Shown here: one piece after another, positions 26,888-38,589 of the stretch
Layout of the letters: each line of letters begins with the position of its first letter
Numbering within the stretch: the first letter of the stretch is position 1
Source: Diphasiastrum complanatum
Taxonomy: Eukaryota > Streptophyta > Lycopodiopsida > Lycopodiales > Lycopodiaceae
DNA: 64,000 bases
NCBI GenBank assembly: GCA_029204225.1
Contig: CM055109.1
Location: forward strand, 20,390,349 to 20,454,348
Direction: 5' to 3'
Position numbers and translations under genes: made by a program
The notes under the pieces: model-generated
What the model saw: the letters and a program-made list of their open reading frames with translations, nothing else
What the model was told of the DNA's origin: nothing
The model's database searches: none

Positions 26888-28640
26888 AAACAATTGTAAA
26901 CATTTGTTTGACCTTGGAGATGGAGATGGTCCACACCCAAAGTTATGAAATGTCATAGTCCACTTCTTTTTTGAATTTTTGAATGTCCAAGCTTTCCAGA
27001 GAGAATTTTTTGACTTCACATGAATCACATTTAACTATAAACGTTTGATGTGACTACAATAAGGGATATTCATGCGCATGTAAAGTTGTGCAGGCATATG
27101 CATAAGGAAGTTAGAAAATTATATTTTGATTATTTTAGTGTTATAGGGCTCATTTCAGGCCCATATTTTCTCTAATGTCTTTGTGCAATCACAGACATCT
27201 TAGGAGACCATTCACTCACTTTGAGGTGTCCTCACACGTGTGAAAACTTCACAACGTCCACATAGACAGATCGAGATATTTTTGAAATTTCTTCGAATAA
27301 GATAATGGATAAAAACCGTTTATAAAAATCAGGATATTAAGTCATCAATTTTTCTTTCTAAAACATTGAGAATAAAAATTCATAAAACTAAAGTGAAAAA
27401 ATGGTCCACTATAAAATGAAATTAAAGCGAAATTATTTACCTGCTGATCTCTATGCACAAAGGTCAAATAGCATTGTTGTTGTCAGTCCTTACTAAGGCC
27501 TTCTGTGTCTTTGCCTTTATGCTAACTCACTTGGTTTAGAATCATGTGGCATCAACAAACTCATTTAGCAATTTATAACGAATATTCTATTGTCAGTAAC
27601 ATCCTTAATAATGCCAACATATTATCAAGTGGACAACATGCCTGGTCCAGGCTTGCCATAGCTATGTAGCCTATTGAAAATTGCTTTTTGGTTGATTTTG
27701 TAAAGGGTGGCATGCAAGTGTACACCATCATATAGGTGTGACAAGCCCCATAGTGATATTCGTTGTTCATTTTGAATCTTTTAGACATGAGTGCCAACTT
27801 TGCATAAGGTGACATGGGAAAATACATTGTGGGTGTGCAAGGGGTTACAAGGTCATTTTTGTAGACCATTTTTGAATTTTGATTTTGGACACTACCACCA
27901 ACACGATAGGGTCATACATAAAGAGAGTGTGTTTTAAAGGTACATTTTTTATGTGTCTTAAAAAATAAAGCCTTATTTTTACTTTTAATGCACATTGTGT
28001 TGTTTAGAAATAACTAATGAAGCATTTCATCTATCATTCAAATTTATAAAACTACGTTTATCCCTCGACTACACTGTAGCATTTGAAGTAAAATCTTGTT
28101 GTGTGCTTCTTGTAATCAAATATATTCCGTATATAATAAATACATTAATCACGTAGTAGTCGTGTTGTTACATTGATCAAAAGAAAATCGTGAGAGTCAA
28201 TTTGTTTAAGCTTTTTATCCAACATTCACATTTATAAACCTATGCTTATCCCCTCGATTACACTATAGCATTTGAATCTTGACCTTGATTGCAGTGCGTG
28301 GCATCCAAGTGTGGATCATATAGGTTGTTAATGATTGTCATTTATTTTGTTCATGATTATAGTTATTGCATCACTTTTAATAAAGAGTGCTACTTTATAA
28401 TGCAACAAGTAGTGGTGCTATTTTTAGAAAATATGCTATGTATAAGCATATTTTATTAGCTTTCACCAATTTTTTGAGAAAAAATAGATTGTCACATTCA
28501 TTAAAATTGTGAGAGGTTGTGCAAGTGAGGACACATATTTTCCAAGTTGGAGTAGCTAGCATTTGGGATGGAATGAATCTTTTAGGTATGAAAGGTGGCT
28601 TAGCTATCATGTTGGTGTATGATGTGAAATGGTGGTCTGT
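26888..28640. other. No gene seen; one internal 66-bp repeat
   Basis: Non-coding. CATTCAAATTTATAAAACTA...CACTGTAGCATTTGAA near 28,030 recurs as CATTCACATTTATAAACCTA...CACTATAGCATTTGAA near 28,210. The minus-strand ORF at 27,573-27,869 shows no recognisable domain. Confidence 0.45.
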
Positions 28641-29026
28641 GTGGTCTACGATTGATTGTGACTGCAGCGGAGCCATGACGGAAGCAGAACATGAGAGACG
28701 ATTACGATGTAAACGATGTCTGTACCAACAGTAAGAAAAACAATTGTGAACACACTGCGCTAGGAAACGGAATATCAGAGTAGGAGTTTGAGACTGCCGT
28801 AACAGTAGGATTGCAAAGCATTAGGCGTCTTGGACAACCATGCAATCCTCTATCTCTGATAACTGTGTTTGTGTGCAAGAGAGTGAGAGAGACAAATTCA
28901 TTCAATCAAGAACGTAATAATTGAACAGTAGCAAATCTGTATAATAGAGAGAATCAGAACACAATACAGTAGCGCTGATAAGCGTGTATTCCTACTTATA
29001 GATTTTGAAACAATAGCTACAATTCT

Positions 29027-29028
<2 letters not shown>

Positions 29029-29121
<93 letters not shown>
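29029..29121 (+). repeat. (CT)n microsatellite
   Basis: About 46 uninterrupted CT units inside the LTR-like stretch, about 30 bases from CCTACTTATAG. Confidence 0.97.
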
Positions 29122-29123
<2 letters not shown>

Positions 29124-29239
29124 AATCACTAACTCTAAGGAGCTAGCTACTTAAGACCTTTTGGTCGTTTGATCACTCTGTGTATCTACAGATTGTTCAA
29201 CTCACTACTCTCTATCTCTCACTTTCTCTTCATTCAAAT

Positions 29240-30072
29240 TATATTTGTTGATTTCACACGTGTGGATTGTCCACAACATGTACTTGTGATCTCCTAAGGT
29301 GTGTAGATGCACCAAGATCAAGACTAGATTGAGATTCAAGATCAATCTTAAATCCTATGGAAAAAACACACTACTACATGCATTCAATCACTTCCAACTC
29401 TCACTCACACGTGTGAGAAGTGTTCCAAAAGTAATCTAAGTAAAAACAAGCTGCTCTCCTCGGGTAGAGAGAGAAAATCATCAATAGCTCTCGGGTAGAG
29501 AGAGAAAGCTAGAAAATCACTTACACTCAAAAAATCCACTCAATCTCCAAAATCAATTAGATCCAAATGAGGAGTACAATGATACTAGTAGATCCACGAG
29601 CTACCACTATGCTTAACTATGATTGGACCACACTTTGTTACCTCTTAATCATATTGGACCATTGATCCATGCACCTCTAGATTCTATTAGACCATATTCA
29701 AGCAAACCACAAATTCTATTGGACCACTCATGGTTCCACCTCTAAATCCTATTGGACCTCTTAAACTTCATCAAAGAAAAGCATTACACTTGTCTACACT
29801 CTAATTGGCACGAGTTTGGCCTCCTACTCTATTTTGGCTCAATAGTGGCATTACAAGTGGAAATGGATAATTTGCCATCTATGCCAAATTTGACCCTATC
29901 AACATCCTACACCTAAATGCTTGACTATGAAATTCTATGAGACCCCTATATCAAACATTTTTTATTTACTTTACAATTCTCCACACGTGGGAACATCCTC
30001 CACACATGTGAGATTCACTTACAAACTTCTATCATAAAAAATACCAAGCTAGATTTTTGCCAATTTATCAGA
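29240..30072 (-). mobile_element. Probable solo LTR related to families A and B
   Basis: On the minus strand it starts TGATAAATTGGC...ATCTAGCTTGG, close to the start of LTR B. It carries two copies of CTCGGGTAGAGAGAGAAA (shared with 18,785 and 53,565) and ends near CCACACGTGTGAAATC. It contains CACACGTGTG at 29,255 and 29,406. There is no internal retroelement sequence. Confidence 0.5.
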
Positions 30073-30988
30073 ATATTTATAGTTGTCAGAGTCTTTTGAT
30101 TTATTGTAATTACAGTTTATAAGATGATTAACAACCATTTAAACAAGATCCGTAGATCCATTATTGGAACGTCGTGAAGGAGGAGAAGTACCAAATAACG
30201 TATCCTCCGTATGCGTCGTAGTGCAAGGATGTAGGCCGTGATGGCCATAGTCTATCCGCAATCGTTTGAACAACCGTTGGTCGTTCGTTCAGCTGTTGAT
30301 CGTTTGTTTCCTTCGTTGATAATTGTAAGTGATAACTTACGAAGCTAAACGATGAGATGGGTCAACAGTTGTTAGTTGACTTCGTAGAAACTCGCAAATC
30401 GTTGTCGCTGGTCGATTCCATTGATAACCATAAGTAGGTTGCTTACATTTTCAGACGGTTGATGAGAGTTGACTTTGGTCATGGCTTCCGTCGTAGGAGA
30501 TTGTAAGAAGGTCACTTGCGGTGGTCGACAGGATTTTACATTCCATTGCCATTGAAAATTCCGCAAGTGCTCGTAGATAGTAACCTATGGGTTTTAACGA
30601 CTCCCTGTGATTGTGGTTTGTTGCGGTTTACGGTTTCTTGCGATATGCGGTTTGAGTCGTGCTTCTCCGTAAACATTGCTTTAATGGTGCCCTTCGATCA
30701 GACCGTAATTTGGCGATGGTTTTGTGGTTATGTCTGATTCAACTTTGCGTGTATTTTTGCGGACTGATTCAGAGAGATGGAATTCCTGAGAGTAGAAGGA
30801 GGGCGAAGGGATGAGTAGTGAGAAGATTAAACTCCAACACTCCCCCTTAAGCTTACTGCTACGAATCTAGACTCAAATTGAGATTTAACAATTCTACTAG
30901 AGTAGAATGTTTATCCCTTGACAATGGTTTTGTCAGAATGTCAGCCAACATACAGGGTATGAAAAAAACTTAGTGCAACTTTTTTGTT

Positions 30989-31784
30989 CTAAACCTTCTC
31001 TCTGAGAAAATGAACTTGAACCTCTATATGTTTGGTCTTTTTGTGAGTTCGTCGGTTCAACGACAGAGCTATACAACTCTGATTGTCGCACTGGAGTATA
31101 GTTGGACCAAACTGTGAGAATCTCAGATCCTGTAGTAGTTCTTTAAGCCATAAAATCTCCATCATTGCTGATGTAGTTGTGACATATTCTGATTCTAAAT
31201 GCATTTATGCTTCTTGCTATTCCATGAAATGGGTCCTCCTGCAAGAAAGCAAATGTAGCCAGAGGTGGATTTTTTGGTATCCACGTCTCCTGCCCAGTCT
31301 GAATCAGAATAGATAATCAAAGAGAGTGCAGCTTCTGTATTTCCGTTGTAACTCAAGGCATAGTGCTTTGAGGCTTGAATGTACTTAAGAACTCTCTGCA
31401 AAGCTTTCCAGCGTTGTAGGCCTGGATTGGACATGAATTGCGACAGTGTGCTTACAGCATATGCTAGATCAGCAATCACATCGTAAACACAATATGCCTT
31501 GTGTGAAGCTGAATAGCCGATGAAGATGCTTTTACAGCTTACTGCTCTCAGATCAGATGGCACTTGTGCATAGCACAGATATCCAAAAACACGCAGGTGT
31601 TTCAAACTTGGTTTGTAACCGTAGTAGGCTTCAAACGATGTTGTGGAATCAACCGCTTTAGTGCTAGAGTAGTTTTGCAGATAGCAAGCCGTAGAGATAG
31701 CTTCTGCCCAAAAGGTTTGAGGCAAATGCAAATTTACTGTCATGGATTGTGTGGCTTCCAACAGTGTGCGGTTCTTCCGCTCTG
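30989..31784 (-). pseudogene. Copia F: integrase half fused to RNase H
   Basis: An open minus-strand frame begins in the integrase core (VAERKNRTLLEATQSM, FWAEAISTACYLQN, HLRVFGYLCYA) and continues to the post-core YSASHKAYCVYDV. It then passes without a frame break to the end of reverse transcriptase (IADLAYAVSTLSQFMSNPG) and RNase H (SDSDWAGDVDTKKSTSGY). The catalytic part of reverse transcriptase is deleted in frame. RNase H resumes in another frame at 31,204 (WLKELLQDL, DNQSCIALSLN, KTKHIEVQVHFLREK). The N-terminal half of this integrase appears to be the piece at 38,590-39,050. Confidence 0.85.
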
Positions 31785-31788
31785 CTAC

Positions 31789-31949
31789 TGACATGAACAA
31801 CCCTTTAGACTTGATCTAACCTATAGTAGGGTAGGTTTCTCATGTGGCTCCATGACCTCACACGTGTGGGACCCACTTACGTACATTTTACATGATTCTA
31901 CATGGTTTTTGATCAAGCTAGATTTTCAAATTTTTGGCAATTCTTCACA
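31789..31949 (-). repeat. LTR B, first 161 bases only
   Basis: On the minus strand it starts TGTGAAGAATTGCC and matches 44,568-44,725 (CCCTACTATAGGTTAGATC). It stops abruptly at CATGTCA, where the copia F integrase begins. On its other side it interrupts a gag frame. It contains CACACGTGTG at 31,859-31,868. Confidence 0.85.
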
Positions 31950-32460
31950 CAAGGTTGTCATAATCTTCTTTCAAGCCATTAAGGATGACTTGAACTAGCT
32001 CATCTTGGTTGATTGCGACTCCAACACAAGTAAGCTCTCTATGAAGATATTTGATTCTCAATACATAGTTAGAAGCACTCTCATCACTTCTTTGAAAAAT
32101 TTGATTCCTAAGAGTGACTATTCTAGAGGTGTTCTTGGCCTCATAGATTGCTTTGAGTGCATCCCAAGCTTCTTTGGCCGAGGTACAAGAGCCAATTTCT
32201 CTTAAGATCTCATTAGAGACATTCATTTTAATGAAATGAAGAGCCATTCTAGCTCTCTTCTTAAATTTTTGTACTTCTTGTTGTGCTTGAGGCTCCTCCT
32301 CAAGTCCAAGTACTATGTCCATTACATCTTGCAGTATTAGGATTGACTCCATTCTAACCTTCCAAATAGAGTAGTTGGAGGTGTTTAGTCTTTCACTAGC
32401 TTCTAAGAGATATCCTCCCACATATTCCATTAATGTGTGAAAAATCCTTGTAATGAACAA
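31950..32460 (-). pseudogene. Copia E gag, N-terminal half
   Basis: An open minus-strand gag (UBN2-type): ERLNTSNYSIWKVRMESIL, KRARMALHFIKMN, ASNYVLRIKYLHREL, LVQVILNGLKEDYDNL. It ends where LTR B starts. The missing continuation (VQSYAIKEELPNLETLQG) is found after another LTR B at 44,182 and below. The start Met is uncertain; MEYVGGYLLE at residue 11 matches the usual gag start of this family better than the first Met. Confidence 0.85.
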
Positions 32461-33106
32461 AAGATATGTTGCTTCTCTCTCACTATAGGACTCACAAAGA
32501 GTGTACTACCAATTCCTATGTAAGATCTTGCAACAGAATTTGAGATAGATCTCAAAATTTCTGCCAATGTTCTATAACCAACTAGATCAACCTCTCACTT
32601 AACAATAGAGTTTAGAAAAGTTTTGGTTCAAACTTTCTTTGGCACGTGTGGAATGCTCAAAGAAGATACAGTTGAATAAAATACAATGGCTTTTTATGAA
32701 ACAATATGTCAAATAACTCAGAACAATGCCTAGATCTCGAGTGCCCACATAGGTTTAGGTGTCCTACCCAGCCTTATTCAAGTGCTTATAACTCTTGATA
32801 GGCACATTAGATTTATTTGAAACAAATTGCAATGGAAACTAGCTTTTCTAACTTTCCAACAAGCTATAAAGTCACTATCTTTGGGTCAAGCATCAAGGAG
32901 AACAATTGAAATTAAGTAGACTGATTTTCACACGTGTAAAATCTCAGAAATCTGTATGGTTAGACCTAAAAACTTCTATTTTGATCTCTTTGATTCACAA
33001 ACTTCTCAAGAATTGATAGAAAATTGTGAAAATTGCTTTCTTTCTTGAATAGAATTCAAAATTTCTCATACATGAAAATGATTTAGCATGCAAAGCTTAG
33101 TTTGGT

Positions 33107-33350
33107 TCTGATACCATGTGAATATTTTTTACACTTGGTGTGTGTGGTCAGGCTAGGGATTGAACCTAGGACCTCCCCCATTCTAGTGGGGTGCTCTACC
33201 ACTAAGCTACCCATCCATTTGTGTTCCTAGAGTGTTGTGCAAGGGCTATAGCCTTGACACTTTCTAACACTTTTCCCCTCACGACATAGCCCTTTTTAGC
33301 TACCGCCTGCCTAGACCACACCCACAACCATGGCTCTGATACCATGTGAA
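33107..33350 (-). mobile_element. SINE-like insertion inside a primer-binding site
   Basis: A 212-base insert (33,123-33,334) is bounded by the 16-base direct repeat TCTGATACCATGTGAA (33,107-33,122 and 33,335-33,350). Read on the minus strand, each copy contains the iMet primer site TGGTATCAGA. On the minus strand the insert ends with a tRNA-like sequence and an A-rich run (GTAAAAAATA) just before the second repeat, as retroposed RNAs do. The tRNA part is at the 3' end rather than the 5' end, which is unusual for a SINE. Confidence 0.6.
33146..33216 (-). tRNA. tRNA-like sequence (pseudogene or SINE part)
   Basis: The 71 bases fold as a cloverleaf. The acceptor stem is GGATGGG/CCTGACC (one mismatch, two wobbles), the D arm GCTT/GAGC, the anticodon stem CCCCA/GGGGG (one mismatch) and the T arm CTAGG/CCTAG is perfect. 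The A box (TAGCTTAGTGG) and B box (GGTTCAATCC) both fit consensus. The loop CTAGAAT would give anticodon AGA (Ser), but tRNA-Ser has a long variable arm and this has five bases, so it is not a normal tRNA-Ser gene. Confidence 0.45.
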
Positions 33351-33925
33351 ATTTACAACAAGTTCAAGCATGTGGGATGTACAACAAGTTCAAACATGTG
33401 AATGATCTTCCTAAGCTTTGTGTTAGCACATAGATCAATTGAAGAGTGAAAATCACAATCTATTTCTAGATTCTATGGCTAAATCACAATCTAGAATGCT
33501 AATAATCAAACAATGAATACTTTCACAATGATCATCAAAATCGTAAGAGAACCCACATTACATATATATTGGATGTACTAGCTCGAAATAGAGCAAGCCT
33601 CCAATCACACTTTTCCACTTCTAAGAGTAGTATCTACCTAAAACTTGACACCTACAAGTTTGCATGTTGAGAAATGCAACTACATCTACCAACTTTCTAC
33701 ATGTGTCACTTTCTAGAATACAAATGTACAAATGTTCATGCATGTGCCAATACAAGTCTTAGTTTGCTTTGCATGTCACATTTGGCAAACTAAACTTTAT
33801 GCATGTGTAATGGCTCAAGTTTCTACTAGGCCAAATTTGGCTTTTTCATGTCTAACAACCACGTGCATGATGGAAAACTTCATCAACCCCAGAAGTCAAG
33901 ATAGATGGCTTTTTTATTTTCAACA
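33345..33925 (-). mobile_element. LTR family A, 5' LTR of copia E
   Basis: On the minus strand it starts TGTTGAAAATAAAAAAGCC and ends AAATTTCACA, directly followed by TGGTATCAGAGCC. Length is 581. It matches 18,467-19,208 closely and 53,450-53,983 more loosely. The E gag N-terminal half lies downstream. Confidence 0.8.
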
Positions 33926-34465
33926 GTTGGCGTGGTATTGTTTGGATATATTTGTTTATTTGGTGTGGTTACTAGAAGTAAGTTGCTAATTAAATTAGGA
34001 TTTTGAGTTTTGGGGTTTTTCTTGATGTGTCCTTCAAAATGAGGAATGAAATGCATTTTGTGGTAACTTGGTTTAATGAAGTTAAGGATGGAAGGTCCAA
34101 TTTTGTCTTGGTGGAGTGTGAAATAAGTAGGTATGAGATTTTCTATGCTCATAGTTTTTATGTAAGAGAAGCTCTTGACAACTTGCCTGATGCGAGGAGA
34201 ACCTTTAGGGCCTACTCTGTCTACAGGAGAAACATTAATAGCCACAATATTCACTAGGTTTGTAAGCAGTAACAATCAAGCCTATTTTTATACCCTCAAA
34301 ATCATCAATAATGGTTATCCTGATTTCAAGATGATCAAGGAGTAGTAGTTTTAAGATGAATGTTTTTTTGAGCCAAACTTCTTCATCAACCCTATAATAC
34401 ATCGTCTACTAATGTTTCTAGAGATGTTATGGCATGCTAATAGTCAGAAATCAATATAGAGAAGG

Positions 34466-34468
<3 letters not shown>
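33926..34468 (+). other. Unidentified sequence with a coding-like ORF
   Basis: The ORF at 34,003-34,257 (85 residues; contains MRNEMHFVVTWFNEVKDG and REALDNLPDARRTFRAYS) has protein-like composition but no domain I recognise. It could be a fragment of a transposon-carried gene. Confidence 0.25.

Positions 34469-34554
<86 letters not shown>
34469..34554 (+). repeat. (CT)n microsatellite
   Basis: Forty-three uninterrupted units. It runs into the ORF that follows, so the Ser-Leu start of that ORF is an artefact. Confidence 0.97.
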
Positions 34555-34555
<1 letters not shown>

Positions 34556-34558
<3 letters not shown>

Positions 34559-35000
34559 GGCTTCTTGGGTACTGATGCATCCATCAGCAAGAGGGGCTTT
34601 TCGCCAAAAGAAAAAAGCCAAGTATACATATAGATCTTATTGGAAAGGTCAGATTATTAATTTCAAAGTATCTCTAGGTGGACAAACCATTTTAGACGTG
34701 CTTGTTCAACATGTTTATATGCATTCAGAACTTAATGTGGATGCTATAAATCCATGTGATTTTCGAAGATGCAATTGTAAGTATCTTAATCTTTTGAGTT
34801 GCTAGTCATTTTTAACATGTAATTGTATTTATGAATGGAAACTTATTATAGTTTTGTATTGCAGATCTATATCCATCACATATACATGAATGGGAAATCA
34901 TAGCCACTCTTTCAGATATCATAGATGTCATTCATTCAAAAATTGACAGATTACAATACGGAGGACAAACGACAAAAGAACTTGCATATTTTGGAATATT
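34556..35000 (+). pseudogene. Two-exon gene fragment, function unknown
   Basis: Coding-like sequence (KKKAKYTYRSYWKGQIINFK, HVYMHSELNVDAINPCDFRR) reaches a good donor (TGCAATT|GTAAGTATC, about 34,777). It resumes after TTGTATTGCAG at about 34,864 with PSHIHEWEIIATLSDIIDVI and a possible end near 35,000. The intron would be about 87 bases. I do not recognise it. It may belong with the other TE-borne gene fragments at 48-51 kb. Confidence 0.35.
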
Positions 35001-35036
35001 TTTTTTATGACGCTATGTATATTCTAGACTTAAATG

Positions 35037-35204
35037 GAGGAATAATCACCATGCTTATGACTGTCTTTCTTGCATCCATATCCATGCTAGTTGGAAATAG
35101 CCTTAGTGAGGGTTAGTTGGGAGGAATACTCACCATGCTTATGACTGTCTTTCTTGCATCCATATCCATGCTAGTTGGAAATAGCCTTAGTGAGGGTTAG
35201 TTGG
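35037..35204 (+). repeat. 84-bp perfect-type tandem duplication
   Basis: Two copies (35,037-35,120 and 35,121-35,204) differ at one base. The unit is 28 codons long. The near identity means it arose recently compared with the surrounding decay. Confidence 0.95.
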
Positions 35205-37560
35205 GAGAAGCCATAACTCGGAGCAATAGCCAGTGTGGATGAACAACATTGGCGTCGTTGCCGCTCTTTCCGCACTTTTCTCATGCTTTTTGCTTGATTT
35301 TTTGCTTTTGTAATGTAGAAGTTCTGTTTTGTCATGTTTTAAACTAGCATTTACATCTTTTGTTGGTGTTTTTTGCTTGTTTTCAGCTGCACATTGCCAC
35401 TCTTTTCTCACTTTTATGCTTGTTTGCTAAGTTGTTTTCTTTCTTGCATTTGTAGTGTACAATCTTGTCTATTTTTTGTTTACATCTCCAGTCTTCCAAT
35501 GCTTAGACAGCGCAACTTTCAAGCTGTTTACTAAGGCGGATTTTGGTTAGATTTTCAAGAGGGCTTGTATGGATAGGAGCTTCTGCTTTGGAGTAGGCAA
35601 CCACCAGCGGATGTTTCATCTAATCATTTGCAGCTTATTTCTGATTTCTTCCTCGTTTGCAGCTCTCTAGCGAGCAGACTAGAGCAACTAATAGCCAACC
35701 CAGCACGACCCTGCTGCAGCCTACCCCACACTAGAAGGTTCCTAACGTACTAGCGAGGGAGTGACAGGTTTCCATCAATGTTTTCCCCGTCTGTAGCCCA
35801 CGAAAATCTGCAGCCCATGCGATTTGGAAGGATCAGCTGGTGCAATCCATTGGAAGGATCAGCCTGGCGCTAGACGGAGGAGAATCACATGTTTTCCTGT
35901 TGATTTCTCAATAGCAAGCTTTGCGGATTCTATAGCATGCCATGTCTCCCCTTTGTTGAAACTAACACACAAAACGCCTGCAAACACTCTGAAAAGGTCG
36001 TTCACTAGTCTAGAAAAGTGGGAGAGACAGTTCTTAGGAGGAGAAAGAGGTCCAACACTCATTTGCAGCATTCCATTCTGGTCAGATGTAGAAGTTTTAT
36101 GGCTCGATGCAGTTGTCATAGATCAAGAAGAGAAAAGAATCAATAATTTCAGACCCAAGGGGAAGAGTTGATCTATCGCTGCCCTGCTACCTCTATTCTA
36201 ACCAAGAAGTGTAGAATCTGTTAGAGTGGACGAAAAACAGCAAAGAGTCATAGTGACAGACAGGAAACATTGATCCTCAGAAAGTTTTGAAGAAAGCAAT
36301 GAAGACTGGAAAATCTATAGAGCTGCTGACATCTAGAGATCCTATTAACAAACCCATGAGCTATGACAATAGAACCGGAGGATTCTCAAATGCAGCAGGT
36401 GGATATTCAAGTGCAAGCTTCACAAATGTTGACAAAAATTGAACAACTCTCAACTATCCAGCAAGTAGAGATGATGCAAATGGAAGCTATGTATTCAATG
36501 ATGAGAATGCCAACATCTGCTCCATCATGTAGCCAAATGTCATTTGCCACATCAGATTGCATGGATCCCAAATAGCCCACATTTGCCTGACTTTTCCTAT
36601 GCACTCCACTATGTCTCATTGAGCTATTTCAATGAGCAGATATAGGATCCAAGAATCTGTAGAAATTTTAAGTTTGTTTTTAGACTGTTGTGCAGAAGAA
36701 GTATGTGCATTTTCCTCCCTCAACTCATTTGATCCATTGCTACCCCGATTTGTAGTCAGCACATTCAGCGCACCTGTGACTTGCCAACCATGACCAAGTA
36801 GCCCATCATTGCCCACAGAGAGCCACCATCGCACCTGCCTACTGAGGATCTAACGATGTCATTCCAGAGTTCCTATATATCTAGCGCCCTCCAAGAAGTG
36901 AATTTTAAGTGGGTTTGACTCAATTTTCCGCACCAATTTTCTAAGGTAGGTCCATCGTATTTCTGAGGTAGAATTTCAACAAGTTTCGGTGGATCTTCTC
37001 CGATGAAGTCACGCTAATCCATGTTGTCACGGTTTATCCTTTTCTTGCAAACGACTACTGACTGTTGAAGCCATAAATCTTGGTTAGCGTCTGACATTTG
37101 GCCTCATGCTCTCATTTTTCTCAACACATCTTCTCTAGGAAGCTAGCCTGTTTTTCAACCGTTTTTTCAGCTGCCATCAACATCATTTTTCAACTGCCAT
37201 CACCCGCTTTTCAGAGAAGTATTTTTTAGAGATGTTCATAGCCATTTTTCACCCTGCGCCCATCTGTTTTTCATCACAGCCTTTTTCAGACCTTTTTAAC
37301 GATTTTTTCGGCTGTGTTTCCCACTTCCGTAGTTTTTCAAGGTTTTCCTACTATTTTCCAGGTTTTGGAGGTGGTTGTCATCCTTATTTCAATCGTTTCT
37401 GGCCATTTTTTAGTCATTTTCAGCAGTTTTTAGATTGTTTTTTAAGACTTTAGCGGTGTTTTTTTTATTGTTTCTTTGCTATTGGAAGCATTGATTATTT
37501 AGTAGTATTCACACATTTCTCATTGGTGTTCATAGCAAGTCATTTCCACGGTTTCTAGCT
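35205..37560. other. No recognisable gene
   Basis: ORFs at 35,824-36,171 and 36,363-36,575 (the latter MQQVDIQVQASQMLTKIEQL, Met/Gln-rich) have no domain I can name. If the 31.8-39.1 kb inversion is real, this region is upstream of copia F integrase and might hold its decayed gag. From 37,100 to 37,460 the motif TTTTTCA recurs many times. Confidence 0.35.
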
Positions 37561-37572
37561 CCACAATTTCAA

Positions 37573-37990
37573 GTGTGTGAGTCATTTTTTGTCTTCTTTC
37601 GATCTGTGAGCAAATTCCTTACCTTTCAGCCAGATGTGCGAGTTCCACAACAGGGTGTGCGAGTTCCTCAACATTCAAATTGTGCGAGCAGTAAGTTCCT
37701 GTGCACAAGTCATTTTCTAGTTCTCTTGGAAACCTTTCAAACCTGTGCGAGTCATTTTGTTCTCTTGTGCTAGTCATTTTCTAGTTCTTTTGGGAACCTT
37801 TCAACCTGAGTCATTTCCAGGTTTGTGCGAGTCATTTTCTTCCCCCTGTGCAAGTCATTTTCTACTTCTTTTTGGGAACCTTTCAAACTTGTGCTAGTCA
37901 TTTTCGGTTTTGTGTGAGTCATTTTGTTCCCCTATGTGAGTCATTTTCTAGTTCTTTTGGGAACCTTTCAAACCTGTGCGAATCATTTCT
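37573..37990 (+). repeat. Minisatellite with core GTGCGAGTCATTTT
   Basis: About ten variants of TGTGCGAGTCATTTT occur, partly organised into a longer unit with CTAGTTCTTTTGGGAACCTTTCAAACC. Flanking GTGCGAGTTCC copies (about 37,640-37,690) and GTGCGAGTCCC (38,160) look like degenerate outliers. ORFs across it are repeat artefacts. Confidence 0.8.
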
Positions 37991-38589
37991 TGAAAATAAT
38001 AAAAAAGAAAAAAAGAAAAAAGAAAAAAAACTCCCAAATAATATAAGAAAACCTAGAACAAACTAGTAGAAATACCTTTAAGTGCAAAATCTCTGATCTC
38101 TCCTAAAATAGAACTATCTAGTACTCGCATATCCTATTTTTGGCAAGATCTGGACTTGTGCGAGTCCCAGGCATGCGTGCGAATTCTATCTAGAGAGGTT
38201 CATTTGTGAGCACAACGAAGCCCCATAATTACAAGCACTTGAAACTTAGTAAAATCCTCTAAGATCAACATCATATGGTTCCACTCAGGAAAATTCGAGC
38301 TCTTGCAGATACACTTTGCACCTAGAATTGTACATATCCGTCTTCCATCGCCGACAATTCTATCATGATGAATCTGGTTTAATAGCCTTAGGCACCTCTA
38401 GTAGGGAACGCCTTAGAAGTGTCCTAGTAGGAAGCCATAGATCCGTCAAGATAAGTTTGCCAAATCTGTTGATATCAACATCCATCACCCATCACCTAAG
38501 TGCATAGAATATCTGCTAGATCACGATGGCAACAAGTTTAAATCAACAGCCTCCGCGAGTGGCGAAGGAGATTCCGCAAATTGATACGC

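Larger units (their letters stand above)
28650..30839 (-). repeat. 3' LTR of copia F, split by another LTR and a microsatellite
   Basis: On the minus strand, CTTAAGGGGGAG (polypurine tract) at 30,840-30,851 is followed at 30,839 by TGTTGGAGTTTAATC, a typical LTR start. CpG-rich LTR sequence runs to about 30,073. It seems to resume below 29,240 after a nested LTR, and includes a (CT)n tract and a TATA-like CTATAAGTAGG (minus, about 28,990-29,000). The left edge is approximate. Confidence 0.5.

Noticed and set aside
33146-33216. Functional tRNA-Ser(AGA) gene
   Set aside because: The cloverleaf fits and both promoter boxes are good, but the variable arm is short for Ser, the stems have mismatches and it sits inside a target-duplicated insert.
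36363-36575. Met/Gln-rich ORF as a possible coiled-coil gene
   Set aside because: It is short, has no support in neighbouring frames and no splice or start context.
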